Positions 37,232 through 45,523 of a stretch of DNA of 47,071 nucleotides are shown here, in pieces. Each line of letters begins with the position of its first letter. The first letter of the stretch is position 1. The DNA is from Paenibacillus alkaliterrae (GTDB lineage Bacteria; Bacillota; Bacilli; Paenibacillales; Paenibacillaceae). The stretch lies in contig NZ_JAKGAP010000039.1 of NCBI RefSeq assembly GCF_021532375.1, forward strand, positions 1 to 47,071. The letters run 5' to 3'. The position numbers and the translations under genes are program-made. The notes below the pieces were generated by a model that saw only the letters and a list, made by a program, of their open reading frames with translations, had not been told where the DNA came from and searched no databases.

Positions 37232-38212
37232 TTAACTAAAACCAACTATCCGGTGAGGTACATACGGTTCTTCCAGGAACGCAATTTCTTCCGATGTTAA
37301 CTTAATCGATAGCGCTCCTGCAGCATCTTCGAGTTGAGACACTTTTGTAGCGCCGATAATAGGAGCGGTTACCGGTTCTTTCTGCAGCAGCCAGGCAAGT
37401 GCGATATGAATACGGGGAACGCCATGTTTTTCTGCGATTGCCGCAACCCGCTCCACGACGATTCGATCCGTATCTGCAGTCGCATCGTACTTCGATTTTT
37501 GAATCTGATCGGTTTCGGATCGATGCGTTGTTTCCGTCCAATCACGAATCAATCTTCCGGACGCAAGCGGACTATATGGAATCACGCCGATTTTTTCTTC
37601 CTTGCAAAGCGGCAGCATCTCCCTCTCCTCTTCACGATAGATGAGGTTTAAATGATTCTGCATGGATACAAACCGGGTCCATCCATTTCTCTCCGCTGCA
37701 TATAGTGCCTTTTGGAACTGCCATGCATACATGGCCGAAGCGCCAATGTACCTTGCCTTCCCGGCCTTCACTACATCATGCAAGGCTTCCATCGTTTCTT
37801 CAATGGGGGTATTGTAATCCCAGCGGTGAATTTGATAAAGATCGACATAATCGGTTCCCAATCTCTTGAGGCTCTTGTCAATTTCACTCATGATTGCCTT
37901 TCGAGAAAGTCCGGCGCCATTTGAACCTTCGTGCATACGGCCATGAACCTTTGTCGCGATAACAATTTCATCACGATTGGCATATTCCTTTAAAACTCGT
38001 CCTACAATCTCCTCGCTAGTTCCGTTTGCATACACATTCGCCGTATCAAAGAAATTGATACCGAGCTCAAGGGCTTTTTTAATAATAGGACGACTATGCT
38101 CTTCATCGAGCACCCATTGATGAAACGACCGCTCTGCTACACCAAAGCTCATACAACCAAGACAAAGCCGGGATACATCCAATCCTGTATTTCCAAGTTT
38201 AACAAATTGCAT
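37232..38212 (-). CDS. aldo/keto reductase
   Basis: The start ATG 38212 (MQFVKLGNTGLDVSRLCLG) follows GAGGGA; a longer reading overlaps the MFS gene. The protein has 326 residues. The catalytic set is visible: FFDTANVYANG (Asp and Tyr), ATKVHG (Lys) and YQIHRWDY (His). It reduces aldehydes or ketones with NADPH. It lies between the MFS exporter and the CMD gene in one operon, probably for a toxic carbonyl compound. A truncated paralogue lies at 44987-45454. Confidence 0.93.
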   Translation of the reverse strand: MQFVKLGNTGLDVSRLCLGCMSFGVAERSFHQWVLDEEHSRPIIKKALELGINFFDTANVYANGTSEEIVGRVLKEYANRDEIVIATKVHGRMHEGSNGAGLSRKAIMSEIDKSLKRLGTDYVDLYQIHRWDYNTPIEETMEALHDVVKAGKARYIGASAMYAWQFQKALYAAERNGWTRFVSMQNHLNLIYREEEREMLPLCKEEKIGVIPYSPLASGRLIRDWTETTHRSETDQIQKSKYDATADTDRIVVERVAAIAEKHGVPRIHIALAWLLQKEPVTAPIIGATKVSQLEDAAGALSIKLTSEEIAFLEEPYVPHRIVGFS

Positions 38213-38240
38213 AAGATCGTCCCTCTCTTTCCAATTACTC

Positions 38241-39416
38241 TTATCGTGACGCAACGTCGGCTTGCTTCGCAGTGAATAGTTCACTGCTGCTCAATAAGCG
38301 CTTCACAAATCCAATATAAACCAACATAGACAGCATAACTGAGATAGCGCTGACAGTGAACAGTATTTGATAGCTCGTGTACTGGGAGATCCAACCCAGT
38401 ATAATCGCCCCTAACCCGATACCGAGGTCGGTAGCCGTCGAAAAAGAAGCATTGGCAACCCCTTTTCGGTCCGGGTGGGCAAGACGGATGATGGCCGATT
38501 GCAGCACCGGCTGCGCGGAACCAAAACCAATCCCGTACAGCACCGCCGCAGCAAGTACGCCTAACAGACCCGTCGAGAAGCCGAGAACAATTAGAGCCAA
38601 CATCGTAATGACAAAAGCCGGTATGATGACAAGCGTCTCTCCGTAACGGTCCGACAGCTTCCCTGCAAATGGGCGACTCAGGACAAGCGTTGCGGCATAG
38701 ACCAGAAAGAACGTGCCGGAATTAACCTCCAGCGAATCGGCGAACAGCGGGACGAAAGCGGTAATGCCGCCATATGCGATAAACAGAAAGAATACCGAAA
38801 CTGTAACAGGCAGTACCGATTTCTCGAAAAATTCAACTTTCCTTGCGCCCGATTGCGGCGTGAATGGCATCTTAGCCCCGAATGTCAAGAACAGCGCAAC
38901 GAATGAAAGACCAACGGCAATTAGAAACAGAGCATGATATGACTGACTCTGTATGATCCAGATGCCAAGCAGCGGACCGATCGCCATCGCCAGTGTCATG
39001 GACATGCCGAACCACCCCATGCCTTCTCCGCGGCGGGCGGCTGGAATCATATCCGTAACTGCTGTGAGCATCGACGTTGTGGAGATTGCCCAGCTCATCC
39101 CGTGCACGATTCGGAGCGCCAGCAATGCGACGATTCCGCCAATCCAGTCGTACATATACATTACAGCGGCGAAGAGAAGCAGTCCCCAGAGCATAAAAGG
39201 ACGCCTGCCGAACCTGTCCAGCAGCCCTCCGACGATCGGGCGAAAAATAACGGCCGTCAGCATAAATGCGCCCATCGCCAAACCGACCTGCGTTTCATTG
39301 CCGCCCATCTGTTTAATAAACAGCGGCAATGTTGGATACAACATATAGAATGCTGTAAATAAGAAAAGCATCCCTGCGGTCATAAAAATAAACGATTTCG
39401 TCCAAAGACGTTCCAA
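38241..39416 (-). CDS. MFS transporter
   Basis: I choose TTG 39416 (MERLWTKSFIFMTAGMLFLF) as start. The upstream TTG at 39434 would place the GGAGGAGG ribosome binding site inside the gene. The protein has 391 residues and 12 helices, with GGLLDRFGRRPFMLWG in the loop between helices 2 and 3 and GKLSDRYGETLVI in the equivalent second-half loop. It heads the operon MFS, AKR, CMD, SDR and is driven by the MerR-type promoter at 39604-39634. Confidence 0.9.
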   Translation of the reverse strand: MERLWTKSFIFMTAGMLFLFTAFYMLYPTLPLFIKQMGGNETQVGLAMGAFMLTAVIFRPIVGGLLDRFGRRPFMLWGLLLFAAVMYMYDWIGGIVALLALRIVHGMSWAISTTSMLTAVTDMIPAARRGEGMGWFGMSMTLAMAIGPLLGIWIIQSQSYHALFLIAVGLSFVALFLTFGAKMPFTPQSGARKVEFFEKSVLPVTVSVFFLFIAYGGITAFVPLFADSLEVNSGTFFLVYAATLVLSRPFAGKLSDRYGETLVIIPAFVITMLALIVLGFSTGLLGVLAAAVLYGIGFGSAQPVLQSAIIRLAHPDRKGVANASFSTATDLGIGLGAIILGWISQYTSYQILFTVSAISVMLSMLVYIGFVKRLLSSSELFTAKQADVASR

Positions 39417-39603
39417 GTCGTATTCCTCCTCCAATTATCGAACCGGGCCGGAAAGGAATTCCCTGCCTGGCATCCAGAAACCTGGATTTCTGCACTCATC
39501 GGTTATTGTACACGGAAATCGGGAGACAGATTATCCGAAAAATCAAGCATTGATGTTGAAATAATCAAGCACTTTTTTCCCGTGTATGCTTCTTTCATCG
39601 AGG

Positions 39604-39634
39604 ATTATACAACTTAAAGTTAACTCCAAGTCAA
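39604..39634 (-). promoter_or_regulatory. MerR-type promoter/operator of the MFS-AKR-CMD operon
   Basis: On the minus strand TTGACT and TATAAT are separated by 19 bp, longer than the usual 17. The spacer holds the near-perfect dyad ACTTGGAGTTAACTTTAAGT (39612-39631). That arrangement is the hallmark of promoters remodelled by MerR-family activators. The dyad resembles those described for AdhR/NmlR-type regulators that respond to aldehydes. No merR gene is in the window. Confidence 0.75.
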
Positions 39635-39656
39635 TAGAAATATGGAATTCACGACA

Positions 39657-40090
39657 TTAATCTGGATGTCCATTTGCTTCGTAGAATTTTCGATGATGCA
39701 TTGGGCTAAGGAGAAGGGACCGGCGGTATTGTAGTGGACTCATGTTTGTCCATCGTTTGAATTGACGGCTGAAATTTGACAATTCCTCATATCCCAGTTG
39801 TGACGCAATCTCTTTAAGTGAAAGGCCAGGTTGCTGAATGAGCTCCTTTGCCTCGTGAAGTTTGAGTTCCGAAAGGTATCTCCTCGGTGATATTCCATAG
39901 ACTTTACGGAATACCTCGAGTCCATAGCCGGGGCTTATACCTAGTGAACCAATGAGCTCCTCTATGCTGAGTGGGGATGCCAGATTACGGTTGTTGAAAG
40001 GATTATGGGGGCTGAAGGCGGTCTTGATGGCCTCCGCGATTGCTTTTGCGTATTGGACGGATTTGGTATAAAAACATTGAGTTAGTTCAA
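39657..40090 (-). pseudogene. AraC-family regulator, C-terminal remnant
   Basis: The minus frame ends at 39657 and reads through two AraC helix-turn-helix units: LSIEELIGSLGISPGYGLEVFRKVYGISPRRYLSELKL and LSLKEIASQLGYEELSNFSRQFKRWTNMSPLQYRR. Upstream it opens in WFIELTQCFYTKSVQYAKAIAEAI and runs into the hairpin at 40095-40141 with no start codon or N-terminal domain. The front half has been lost and replaced by a terminator belonging to something else. Confidence 0.7.
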
Positions 40091-40094
40091 TAAA

Positions 40095-40141
40095 CCAGCG
40101 GCAGTATAGGACTTTATTTTCCAGTCCAAGACTGCCGCTGG
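40095..40141. terminator. large inverted repeat, terminator-like
   Basis: CCAGCGGCAGT (40095-40105) pairs with ACTGCCGCTGG (40131-40141), with an inner GGACT/AGTCC stem. A T-rich run (TTTTATATT) follows on the plus strand. It lies directly at the broken end of the AraC remnant. Confidence 0.6.
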
Positions 40142-40386
40142 TTTTATATTGGAGTCAGTCTAATACTTATTATTCGGAACCTGACGATTTATCAATTCAA
40201 AAATCTCCGTAGGATCAACAAATCCAGTCTAAAACTTTATTTTCCTCGGACACCCATTCTGTTAAAATAATACTCAAAATCCAATCGTTTTTCTTCTTAG
40301 GACCTTGCCCGGATGTTTGGTTCCCCTCCAAGAACAGACATCAAGCGCCTGAAGGAAAAGTATGATTACAAGCTAAGCGCATGAAC
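40142..40386. other. gene-poor stretch with one small coding scrap
   Basis: Nothing intact is visible. At 40313-40384 on the plus strand a 23-codon frame reads MFGSPPRTDIKRLKEKYDYKLSA and stops, just before the next hairpin. It may be the tail of a lost gene; I cannot identify the family. Confidence 0.3.
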
Positions 40387-40432
40387 AGCAGCAGAAAGCC
40401 GTAATCCTCTGCGATTACGGCTTTCTGCTGCT
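40387..40432. terminator. 20-bp perfect inverted repeat, probable terminator
   Basis: AGCAGCAGAAAGCCGTAATC (40387-40406) is exactly repeated in inverse at 40413-40432 around a 6-base loop. It lies 24 bp past the stop of the cupin gene on the minus strand. T-runs are poor, so termination is likely but not certain. Confidence 0.6.
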
Positions 40433-40455
40433 ATTACGCGGAATTCCCTCTGCGA

Positions 40456-40851
40456 TCAGGCTCCGTATTGCTCGTCGCTGACCTTCTCCAGCCACTCGAC
40501 GGCCTTGCCGTTCAGACGTTCCTGAATGGCGGTATGCGTCATGGCAGTGGTCGGCGCCGCGCCATGCCAATGCTTCTCGCCCGGTGCGAACCAGATCACG
40601 TCGCCCGGACGAATCTCCTCGATTGGACCGCCCCAGCGCTGCGCCCGGCCGCAGCCGGCCGTCACGATCAAGGTCTGGCCTAGCGGGTGGGTGTGCCATG
40701 CTGTCCGGGCGCCCGGCTCGAACGTCACACTGGCTCCGGCCACGCGTGCAGGCTCGGGAGCCTCGAACAACGGATCCACTCGCACCGTGCCGGTAAAATA
40801 CTCTTCAGGCCCTTTCCGGGAAGGCTGTGAACCGATTCTTGTAATTTCCAT
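40456..40851 (-). CDS. cupin-domain protein
   Basis: I prefer ATG 40851 ([21 protein letters not shown]), with GGGGGTG nine bases upstream. The protein has 131 residues. A single cupin barrel has the metal-ligand motif [18 protein letters not shown] and a second motif [16 protein letters not shown]. Small cupins of this kind include (R)-mandelonitrile lyase-like and carboxymuconolactone-linked proteins. The exact reaction is unknown. It is convergent with no neighbour and appears intact. Confidence 0.88.
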   Translation of the reverse strand: MEITRIGSQPSRKGPEEYFTGTVRVDPLFEAPEPARVAGASVTFEPGARTAWHTHPLGQTLIVTAGCGRAQRWGGPIEEIRPGDVIWFAPGEKHWHGAAPTTAMTHTAIQERLNGKAVEWLEKVSDEQYGA

Positions 40852-40917
40852 TTTCCTCTGCACCCCCATAGTACATTTTACCAGAAATTAACCTGAACGA
40901 TGTGATTGCTGCCAAAA

Positions 40918-41623
40918 TTACAATGTAGCCATGTCGATAACGAACCGGTACCGGACATCGCTGCGGAGCACGCGCTCATACGCTTCGTCGACTTCGTCAG
41001 CACATCTTATCCGACTCGACCGGCGCACCGACGTTAACAAGCGAGCCGTCAACACGAAGCATCGATAAGTATGTATCCACGTCAAGATTGGCCGACACTG
41101 TATTTAGGATTATGTCAAACTTGTCAGCCAATGCAATGCAGTAAATGTCGCGGGATCACTTGTCGCATAGTAATGGTCTGCACCCAACGCCAATGCTTCG
41201 CTTTGCTTGCTCATCGACTGGCTCAATACGGTTACTTCAGCTCCCATCGCATGCGCATATTGAACCGCCAGATCGCCGAGGCCTCCCATGCCTACGACTG
41301 CAACCTTCTTGCCCGGTCCGGCGTTCCAGTGTTTCAACGGGGAATAGGTGGTAATGCCTGCACACAACAGCGGACTCGCAACATCCAGCTCCAGACTGTC
41401 CGGAATACGGACAACGAAGTCTTCCTTTACAACGATTTGTTGACTGTATCCGCCGTAGGTCAGATTGCCGTCGTAGTCATAGGAATTATAAGATAAGACG
41501 ACGCCCTTCGTACAAAATTGCTCTTCGCATCGGCGGCAGTATTCGCAATCCCCGCAGGAGTCAACAAAGCAGCCGACGCCAACGCGGTCGCCAACGGCAA
41601 ATTTGGTTACTTCCGCTCCTTTT
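40918..41623 (-). pseudogene. zinc-dependent alcohol dehydrogenase, N-terminally and internally deleted
   Basis: The frame begins without a start as [35 protein letters not shown] (structural zinc cysteines). It continues through [20 protein letters not shown] and the Rossmann motif [22 protein letters not shown]. One lesion near 41110 shifts to [18 protein letters not shown] and then [15 protein letters not shown]. That joins directly, out of frame, to [27 protein letters not shown]. The GroES-like first 50-60 residues with the catalytic zinc Cys and about 45 residues before the tail are missing. A ribosome binding site and MerR-type promoter remain upstream (41631-41691). Confidence 0.82.
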
Positions 41624-41660
41624 CACTCTACTCCTTCGCTTTGATAGTTTTACATAAAGG

Positions 41661-41691
41661 AGTTTACTACCCGGAGTGAACTCCAAGTCAA
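41661..41691 (-). promoter_or_regulatory. MerR-type promoter/operator upstream of the alcohol dehydrogenase remnant
   Basis: TTGACT (AGTCAA 41686-41691 on the plus strand) and TAAACT (41661-41666) are 19 bp apart, with the dyad CTTGGAGTTCACTCCGG in the spacer. It strongly resembles the promoter at 39604-39634 and the adhA-type promoters controlled by AdhR-like proteins. A ribosome binding site GAAGGAG follows at about 41631-41637. Confidence 0.72.
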
Positions 41692-41699
41692 TACTTATT

Positions 41700-43085
41700 C
41701 GGGTTTGTTTACACATAAGCTGCGGCGAACTTCCATTCCCGGCGTACAGTGGATCTCCACAATGGCCCTTGGGGTTTACCCTCCCATGTCACGCTGGGCT
41801 ATGCCCTTACATTCCTTCGTTCAACCTCTCAAGGGGTGGATGCCGGTTCTTGCTCCTTTACGGGGTCGTTGCCCTTATGGAATGTAGTTCTTCGGCTTCT
41901 CCGGTGCTTCGATTGTCAAGTTGTACACCTGTGAATAATACGAGATTGCAGGTTATTGCTTTGATGAATTTAAGCTGCCATTTGTAGCATCTGGGCTTGT
42001 CGAACAGGACCTGAAACATCGTTAGCATTATACGTTCGTTGCTTTGTCCCCAACGTATGCAGGACGCGTATTAACTTTCCACATAGTGCAATAATGGATT
42101 GTTTCTTCTTAAGCGGATTCTGACTTCGGGTGGTGTAGTGTTTATGAAGCACCTTAAACGCTTCATTCTTGGCCACCATCGGCAGTACAGCACGAAACAG
42201 TAATGCTCTTAATCGTGAGCGTCCTCACTTGGTTATCCCCGTCTTTCCTTTACGTTTGCCCGAGCTGTTTTCTTGAGATTCAGGCCTGCAGTCGAATTAT
42301 CTGTTGGCCGTGATCGTAGTTTTTTAAATCGCCAACCTCGGCCAAAAAACCGGCTACCGTGATGACGCCTACACCGGGGACCGTTAGCATTTCTGGCGCT
42401 CCGGGGATACGCTCGAGAATTTGCATCACCTTCTCCATCGTCGCCTCAAGCTGCTTGGTGAACAGATCATACTGTTCAAGAAGCGCTGCTAATTCCATTC
42501 GCGCTGCCGCCAATCCTTCGGTCAGTCCAATCGAGGAAGCCGCTGCGGCGCATAGCTTCTCTGTACGCTTTATACCCACGCCTCGCTTTACTTCTGTTTT
42601 CCAATGCGCGATAACGCCTCTGGCGCCGGCTGCTTGGATCTCTTCTGGCGTAGGGAATTGTCTCATCGTCATAAGCGATGCTTTGCCTTCCCAATCCTTA
42701 AAGACACTTTCATACTCAGGGAAGTAGCGATCGAACCAGTTGCTCATTCGACCCTTCACTTGATTCAGATTGATCGAAGCCTTCTCCCGAAAATACATGT
42801 AAATACGTAAATCTGCGTACTCCTTCGTTGGCAGATTAGGCTCCGAATACTTCCCATTTCGGATCAAGTCGACGATGACTTTAGCATCCTTGTAGTCACT
42901 CTTTGTCGGCGAGTTGTCCTCAAGCTCTTTACTCTTGCTGACATGATGCGGATTCACTACGACGATCTTGATGCCTTGGTTCCCCAGGAATGCCGCTAAT
43001 GGAAACCAGTAGTGTCCGGTGGGCTCGATGCCAAATACGATTTCTGTTTTGCCATGAGCCTGCTGCAGCTCCTTCATCCACCATT
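41700..43085 (-). mobile_element. IS110-family element, damaged, left part deleted
   Basis: The transposase remnant occupies 41970-43085. A 270-bp noncoding stretch from about 41970 to 41700 follows it and stops next to the MerR-type promoter at 41691. This 3-prime region contains several small hairpins, including GGGCATAGCCC on the minus strand. IS110 relatives of the IS1111 group keep long noncoding ends that encode the bridge RNA for target choice; whether this is such a region needs structure comparison. The 5-prime end of the element and the first part of its transposase are missing at the junction with the TetR remnant near 43085. IS110 elements lack ordinary terminal inverted repeats, so the right boundary at about 41700 is approximate. 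Confidence 0.7.
41970..43085 (-). pseudogene. IS110-family transposase, truncated and frameshifted
   Basis: The frame starts in WWMKELQQAHGKTEIVFGIEPTGHYW and has KSDYKDAKVIVDLIRNGKY of the DEDD catalytic domain, then the Transposase_20 motif LTVPGVGVITVAGFLAEVGDLKNY. The first aspartate of DEDD (normally in a VGLDV motif) is lost with the first 50-75 residues. Near 42280 one base is missing and near 42255 another, and an in-frame TGA lies near 42228. The tail SRLRALLFRAVLP and MVAKNEAFKVLHKHYTTR continues to 41970. It cannot make active transposase. Confidence 0.88.
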
Positions 43086-43522
43086 CAGGACATTTCTGAC
43101 AGGGCAAATGTGAACCGAGGGACCGTCTATCTTCATTACTCAGATAAATTTGATCTGTTAGATAAAATTATCGAAGAACATATAAACGAGATGAAGAATT
43201 TTTGCGAGTCGGCAGCTGAAATGGATTATATAGAGTCTACTGTACACTGTATACCTTGAGTGTAATTATATATTCTTTTCAACGATGTTAGCGAGTGAAG
43301 GAGCCCCATATTTTCGAAGCCGGTTCCTTAAGTTTAATATCGAAGAGTTCAGGAAAAATGTGGACATCACAAAAGGAAAAAATTATGGCCGCAGTGAAGA
43401 TGTAATTGTACAATTTGTTGCAAATGCTTACGTAGGGATAGTGGAATGGTGGTTAAAAAATGGAATGCCCACCTCGTGTTATGGCAGAACAAGTGGGGGA
43501 TTTGTTGGAGCTGATTTTATAA
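43086..43522 (+). pseudogene. TetR-family regulator, front removed at the IS110 junction, frameshifted
   Basis: The reading begins abruptly as IQDISDRANVNRGTVYLHYSDKFDLLDKIIEEHINEMKNF. It misses the usual first 33-35 residues, whose place is taken by IS110 sequence. A stop occurs at 43257-43259. A one-base loss near 43275 leads into MLASEGAPYFRSRFLKFNIEEF, and another near 43465 alters the tail (GIVEWWLKNGMP then MAEQVGDLLELIL in the shifted frame, ending at 43522). It is a paralogue of the intact regulator at 33745. Confidence 0.88.
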
Positions 43523-43537
43523 TTGCTTCGAAATTCA

Positions 43538-43566
43538 AAGGCTAGGTATTTCGTATACCTAGCCTT
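43538..43566. terminator. terminator after the TetR remnant
   Basis: AAGGCTAGGTAT (43538-43549) pairs perfectly with ATACCTAGCCTT (43555-43566), followed by ATTTGC on the plus strand. It ends the TetR transcript and could also serve the convergent DUF606 genes. Confidence 0.75.
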
Positions 43567-43617
43567 ATTTGCTACAATAGAGGAAGTTCCTTTTTAATTC
43601 GTAATAAACTAGGCACC

Positions 43618-44061
43618 CTATCCAGTCATTACCAATAATGTGACCCCTGCAATAATTACCATTATACTTGCAAACTTCGCCCTATTCATCGGTTTCACTT
43701 CTATTCCCAATAAACCGAAATGGTCAGCAATCGGCGATGCAATAATTTGGCCTAACACAACTAATACAAATGCAGTTAGAGCTCCAATTTTGGAAATAGA
43801 TAAAGTCATAATGGTTACGATCGTCGCACTGAATAAACCTGACACAAGAAACCATTTCCATCCACTCACAAGAGAGCCGACGATTCCGAGTGATGGTTTC
43901 TTTATGAAAATATAAATCAGGGCTGGAACGGCTTGAACAATGGAAAAAAAAGAGAGCATTGCCGGAAGACCAATTGCATTTGCCCCAACACTAACTATAA
44001 CTCCCTGAATCCCAATTGTCATACCGGATAATAGGGACAATATCAAAAAAACGAGATACAT
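43618..44061 (-). CDS. DUF606 (YdcZ-like) small DMT-family membrane protein, second copy
   Basis: I take ATG 44061 (MYLVFLILSLLSGMTIGIQGV) as start; GTG 44070 is possible. The protein has 147 residues and five likely membrane helices. It has the family pattern SVGANAIGLPAMLSFFSIVQAVPALIYIF and ALTAFVLVVLGQIIASPIADHFGLLGIEVKPM. The function of the family is unsettled; paired small DMT proteins often act as heterodimeric transporters. It lies 18 bp downstream of a very similar gene. Confidence 0.88.
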   Translation of the reverse strand: MYLVFLILSLLSGMTIGIQGVIVSVGANAIGLPAMLSFFSIVQAVPALIYIFIKKPSLGIVGSLVSGWKWFLVSGLFSATIVTIMTLSISKIGALTAFVLVVLGQIIASPIADHFGLLGIEVKPMNRAKFASIMVIIAGVTLLVMTG

Positions 44062-44079
44062 GGCAAACACTTCTTTCTT

Positions 44080-44595
44080 TTAGGAAATTTTGCGAGATTT
44101 ACGAATAACAGTACTTGACTTAACAAAAGAAGATTCCGTTTCATTATTTGCTGAATTTGACTTAACCAGTAACAATACTCCGCCAATTATTACAAAAATG
44201 CTTGCAACTTTCATCATGCTCATCGGTTTCACTTCTATTCCCAATAAACCGAAATGATCGGCAATCGCTGATGCAATAATTTGACCTAAAATAACCAATG
44301 CAAATGCAGTTAGAGCACCAATTTTGGAAATAGATAATGTCATAACAGTGACGATTGCAGCAGCCATTAAACCCGCCACAAGAAACCATTTCCACCCTTC
44401 TGAAAAAGAGCCGACAATTCCTAACGAAGGTTTCATTATGAAAATATAAATCAGGGCCGGGATCGCTTGAACAATCGAAAAGAAAGCAAGCATTGTCGGA
44501 AGACCAACGGCTTTCGCCCCTGAACTATTGATGACCCCATGAATGCCAATCATCAAACCTGCTGCTAAGGCAAAGAACAAAAAAATAAGAAACAT
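44080..44595 (-). CDS. DUF606 (YdcZ-like) small DMT-family membrane protein, first copy
   Basis: The protein has 171 residues, with five likely helices in the first 145 and a polar tail of about 25 residues absent from the downstream copy. GVINSSGAKAVGLPTMLAFFSIVQAIPALIYIF and GALTAFALVILGQIIASAIADHFGLLGIEVKPM align with the second copy almost residue by residue. AAAGGAG precedes ATG 44595. The pair probably arose by tandem duplication and may form a two-component transporter. Confidence 0.9.
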   Translation of the reverse strand: MFLIFLFFALAAGLMIGIHGVINSSGAKAVGLPTMLAFFSIVQAIPALIYIFIMKPSLGIVGSFSEGWKWFLVAGLMAAAIVTVMTLSISKIGALTAFALVILGQIIASAIADHFGLLGIEVKPMSMMKVASIFVIIGGVLLLVKSNSANNETESSFVKSSTVIRKSRKIS

Positions 44596-44660
44596 GGCAA
44601 GTATTCTCCTTTTTAATCAAATATTATTGTATTTTAATCCAATTATTACCACTCCTACTT

Positions 44661-44691
44661 TTAAAAAACTGCCCAAAATTAGGGCAGTTTT
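44661..44691. terminator. terminator between the AKR/SDR mosaic and DUF606 genes
   Basis: AAAACTGCCC (44665-44674) pairs with GGGCAGTTTT (44682-44691), with A- and T-runs outside, so it can act in both directions. On the minus strand it closes the remnant ending at 44722. Confidence 0.8.
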
Positions 44692-44721
44692 TTATTTTAC
44701 GTTAGTACCTCATCTGACAGC

Positions 44722-44986
44722 TTATTCATCCTCGTAAGCAAGAGAGGTCGAAAGTCAGATTCCTTTGTTCCCAACATCCATTAGCCAACTTAGGGATCAG
44801 ATTAGCTATTTCTCGACCATCTTCTGGTGTATTTAACGTATCGTATTTTCCACTTATTACAAGGGTTTCTGCAGTAATTTTATGCAATTCTAGACGGAAA
44901 TCAAACCCTTCTAAAGCTTTGTTATTTGCCGCTTGTTGGACAGCTCTTGCATTGGCAGTAATCATTTTTAAAACCACCAGTAATTT
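44722..44986 (-). pseudogene. alpha/beta-hydrolase tail fragment fused to an SDR C-terminal end
   Basis: From 44986 the frame carried over from the AKR fragment reads MITANARAVQQAANNKALEG and LVISGKYDTLNTPEDGREIANLIP, typical of the last third of an alpha/beta hydrolase (acid aspartate region). It ends near 44770. In another frame, 44754 to 44722 encodes LSTSLAYEDE and a stop, matching the last residues of the SDR at 36171. Two unrelated gene ends are thus joined with nothing between. Confidence 0.65.
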
Positions 44987-45454
44987 GATGATCGGAGCAG
45001 TAATCGACTCCTTTTGCAATAGCCACGCCAACGCGATTTGGGCTCGGGGAACGCCGTGTTTTTCAGCCACTTTCGCGACACGTTCAACCACTTTTCGGTC
45101 TGACTCGGCTGTTGCGCCATAAAGCCTTTGAGCCACTGGATCGTTGGCGGAGCGAGATGTGGTTTCACTCCATTCGCGCGCCAATCTTCCTTGCGCAAGC
45201 GGAGCCCACGGAATCACGCCGATTTTTTCTTCTTTGCAGAGCGGCAGCATCTCGCGTTCCTCCTCTCGGTACAAGAGGTTCAAATGATTTTGCATGGATA
45301 CAAACCGAGTCCATCCGTTTTGCTCCGCGACATGGAGCGCTTTTAAAAATTGCCACGCATACATGGAAGAAGCGCCGATATATCTGGCTTTGCCCGCCTT
45401 AACCACGTCGTGCAAAGCCTCCATCGTTTCTTCAATCGAGGTTTGATAATCCCA
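44987..45454 (-). pseudogene. aldo/keto reductase middle fragment
   Basis: The frame has WDYQTSIEETMEALHDVVKAGKARYIGASSMYAWQFLKAL, NHLNLLYREEEREMLPLCKEEKIGVIPWAPLAQGRL and ALAWLLQKESITAPII, nearly the same as residues 120-290 of the intact AKR at 37232. An upstream stop precedes WDYQ, so the part with the catalytic Asp, Tyr, Lys and His is missing. After TAPII it is joined in frame to alpha/beta-hydrolase sequence. Together they make one long open frame (45424 to 44726) that automated annotation would call a single aldo/keto reductase. Confidence 0.8.
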
Positions 45455-45523
45455 ACTTTGCTCGTATCAATGGGAAATTTAATATACACAATCGATTTCT
45501 CTATATCCAGCTTGCCATCACAT

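Noticed and set aside
40095..40432. Two large inverted repeats as ends of a mobile element
   Set aside because: The two hairpins differ in sequence, there is no transposase between them, and each fits a terminator next to a minus-strand gene.
41676..41987. Overlapping plus-strand open frames of 60-100 codons after the MerR-type promoter
   Set aside because: They look like translated noncoding DNA, show no ribosome binding site and lie in the IS110 3-prime noncoding end.
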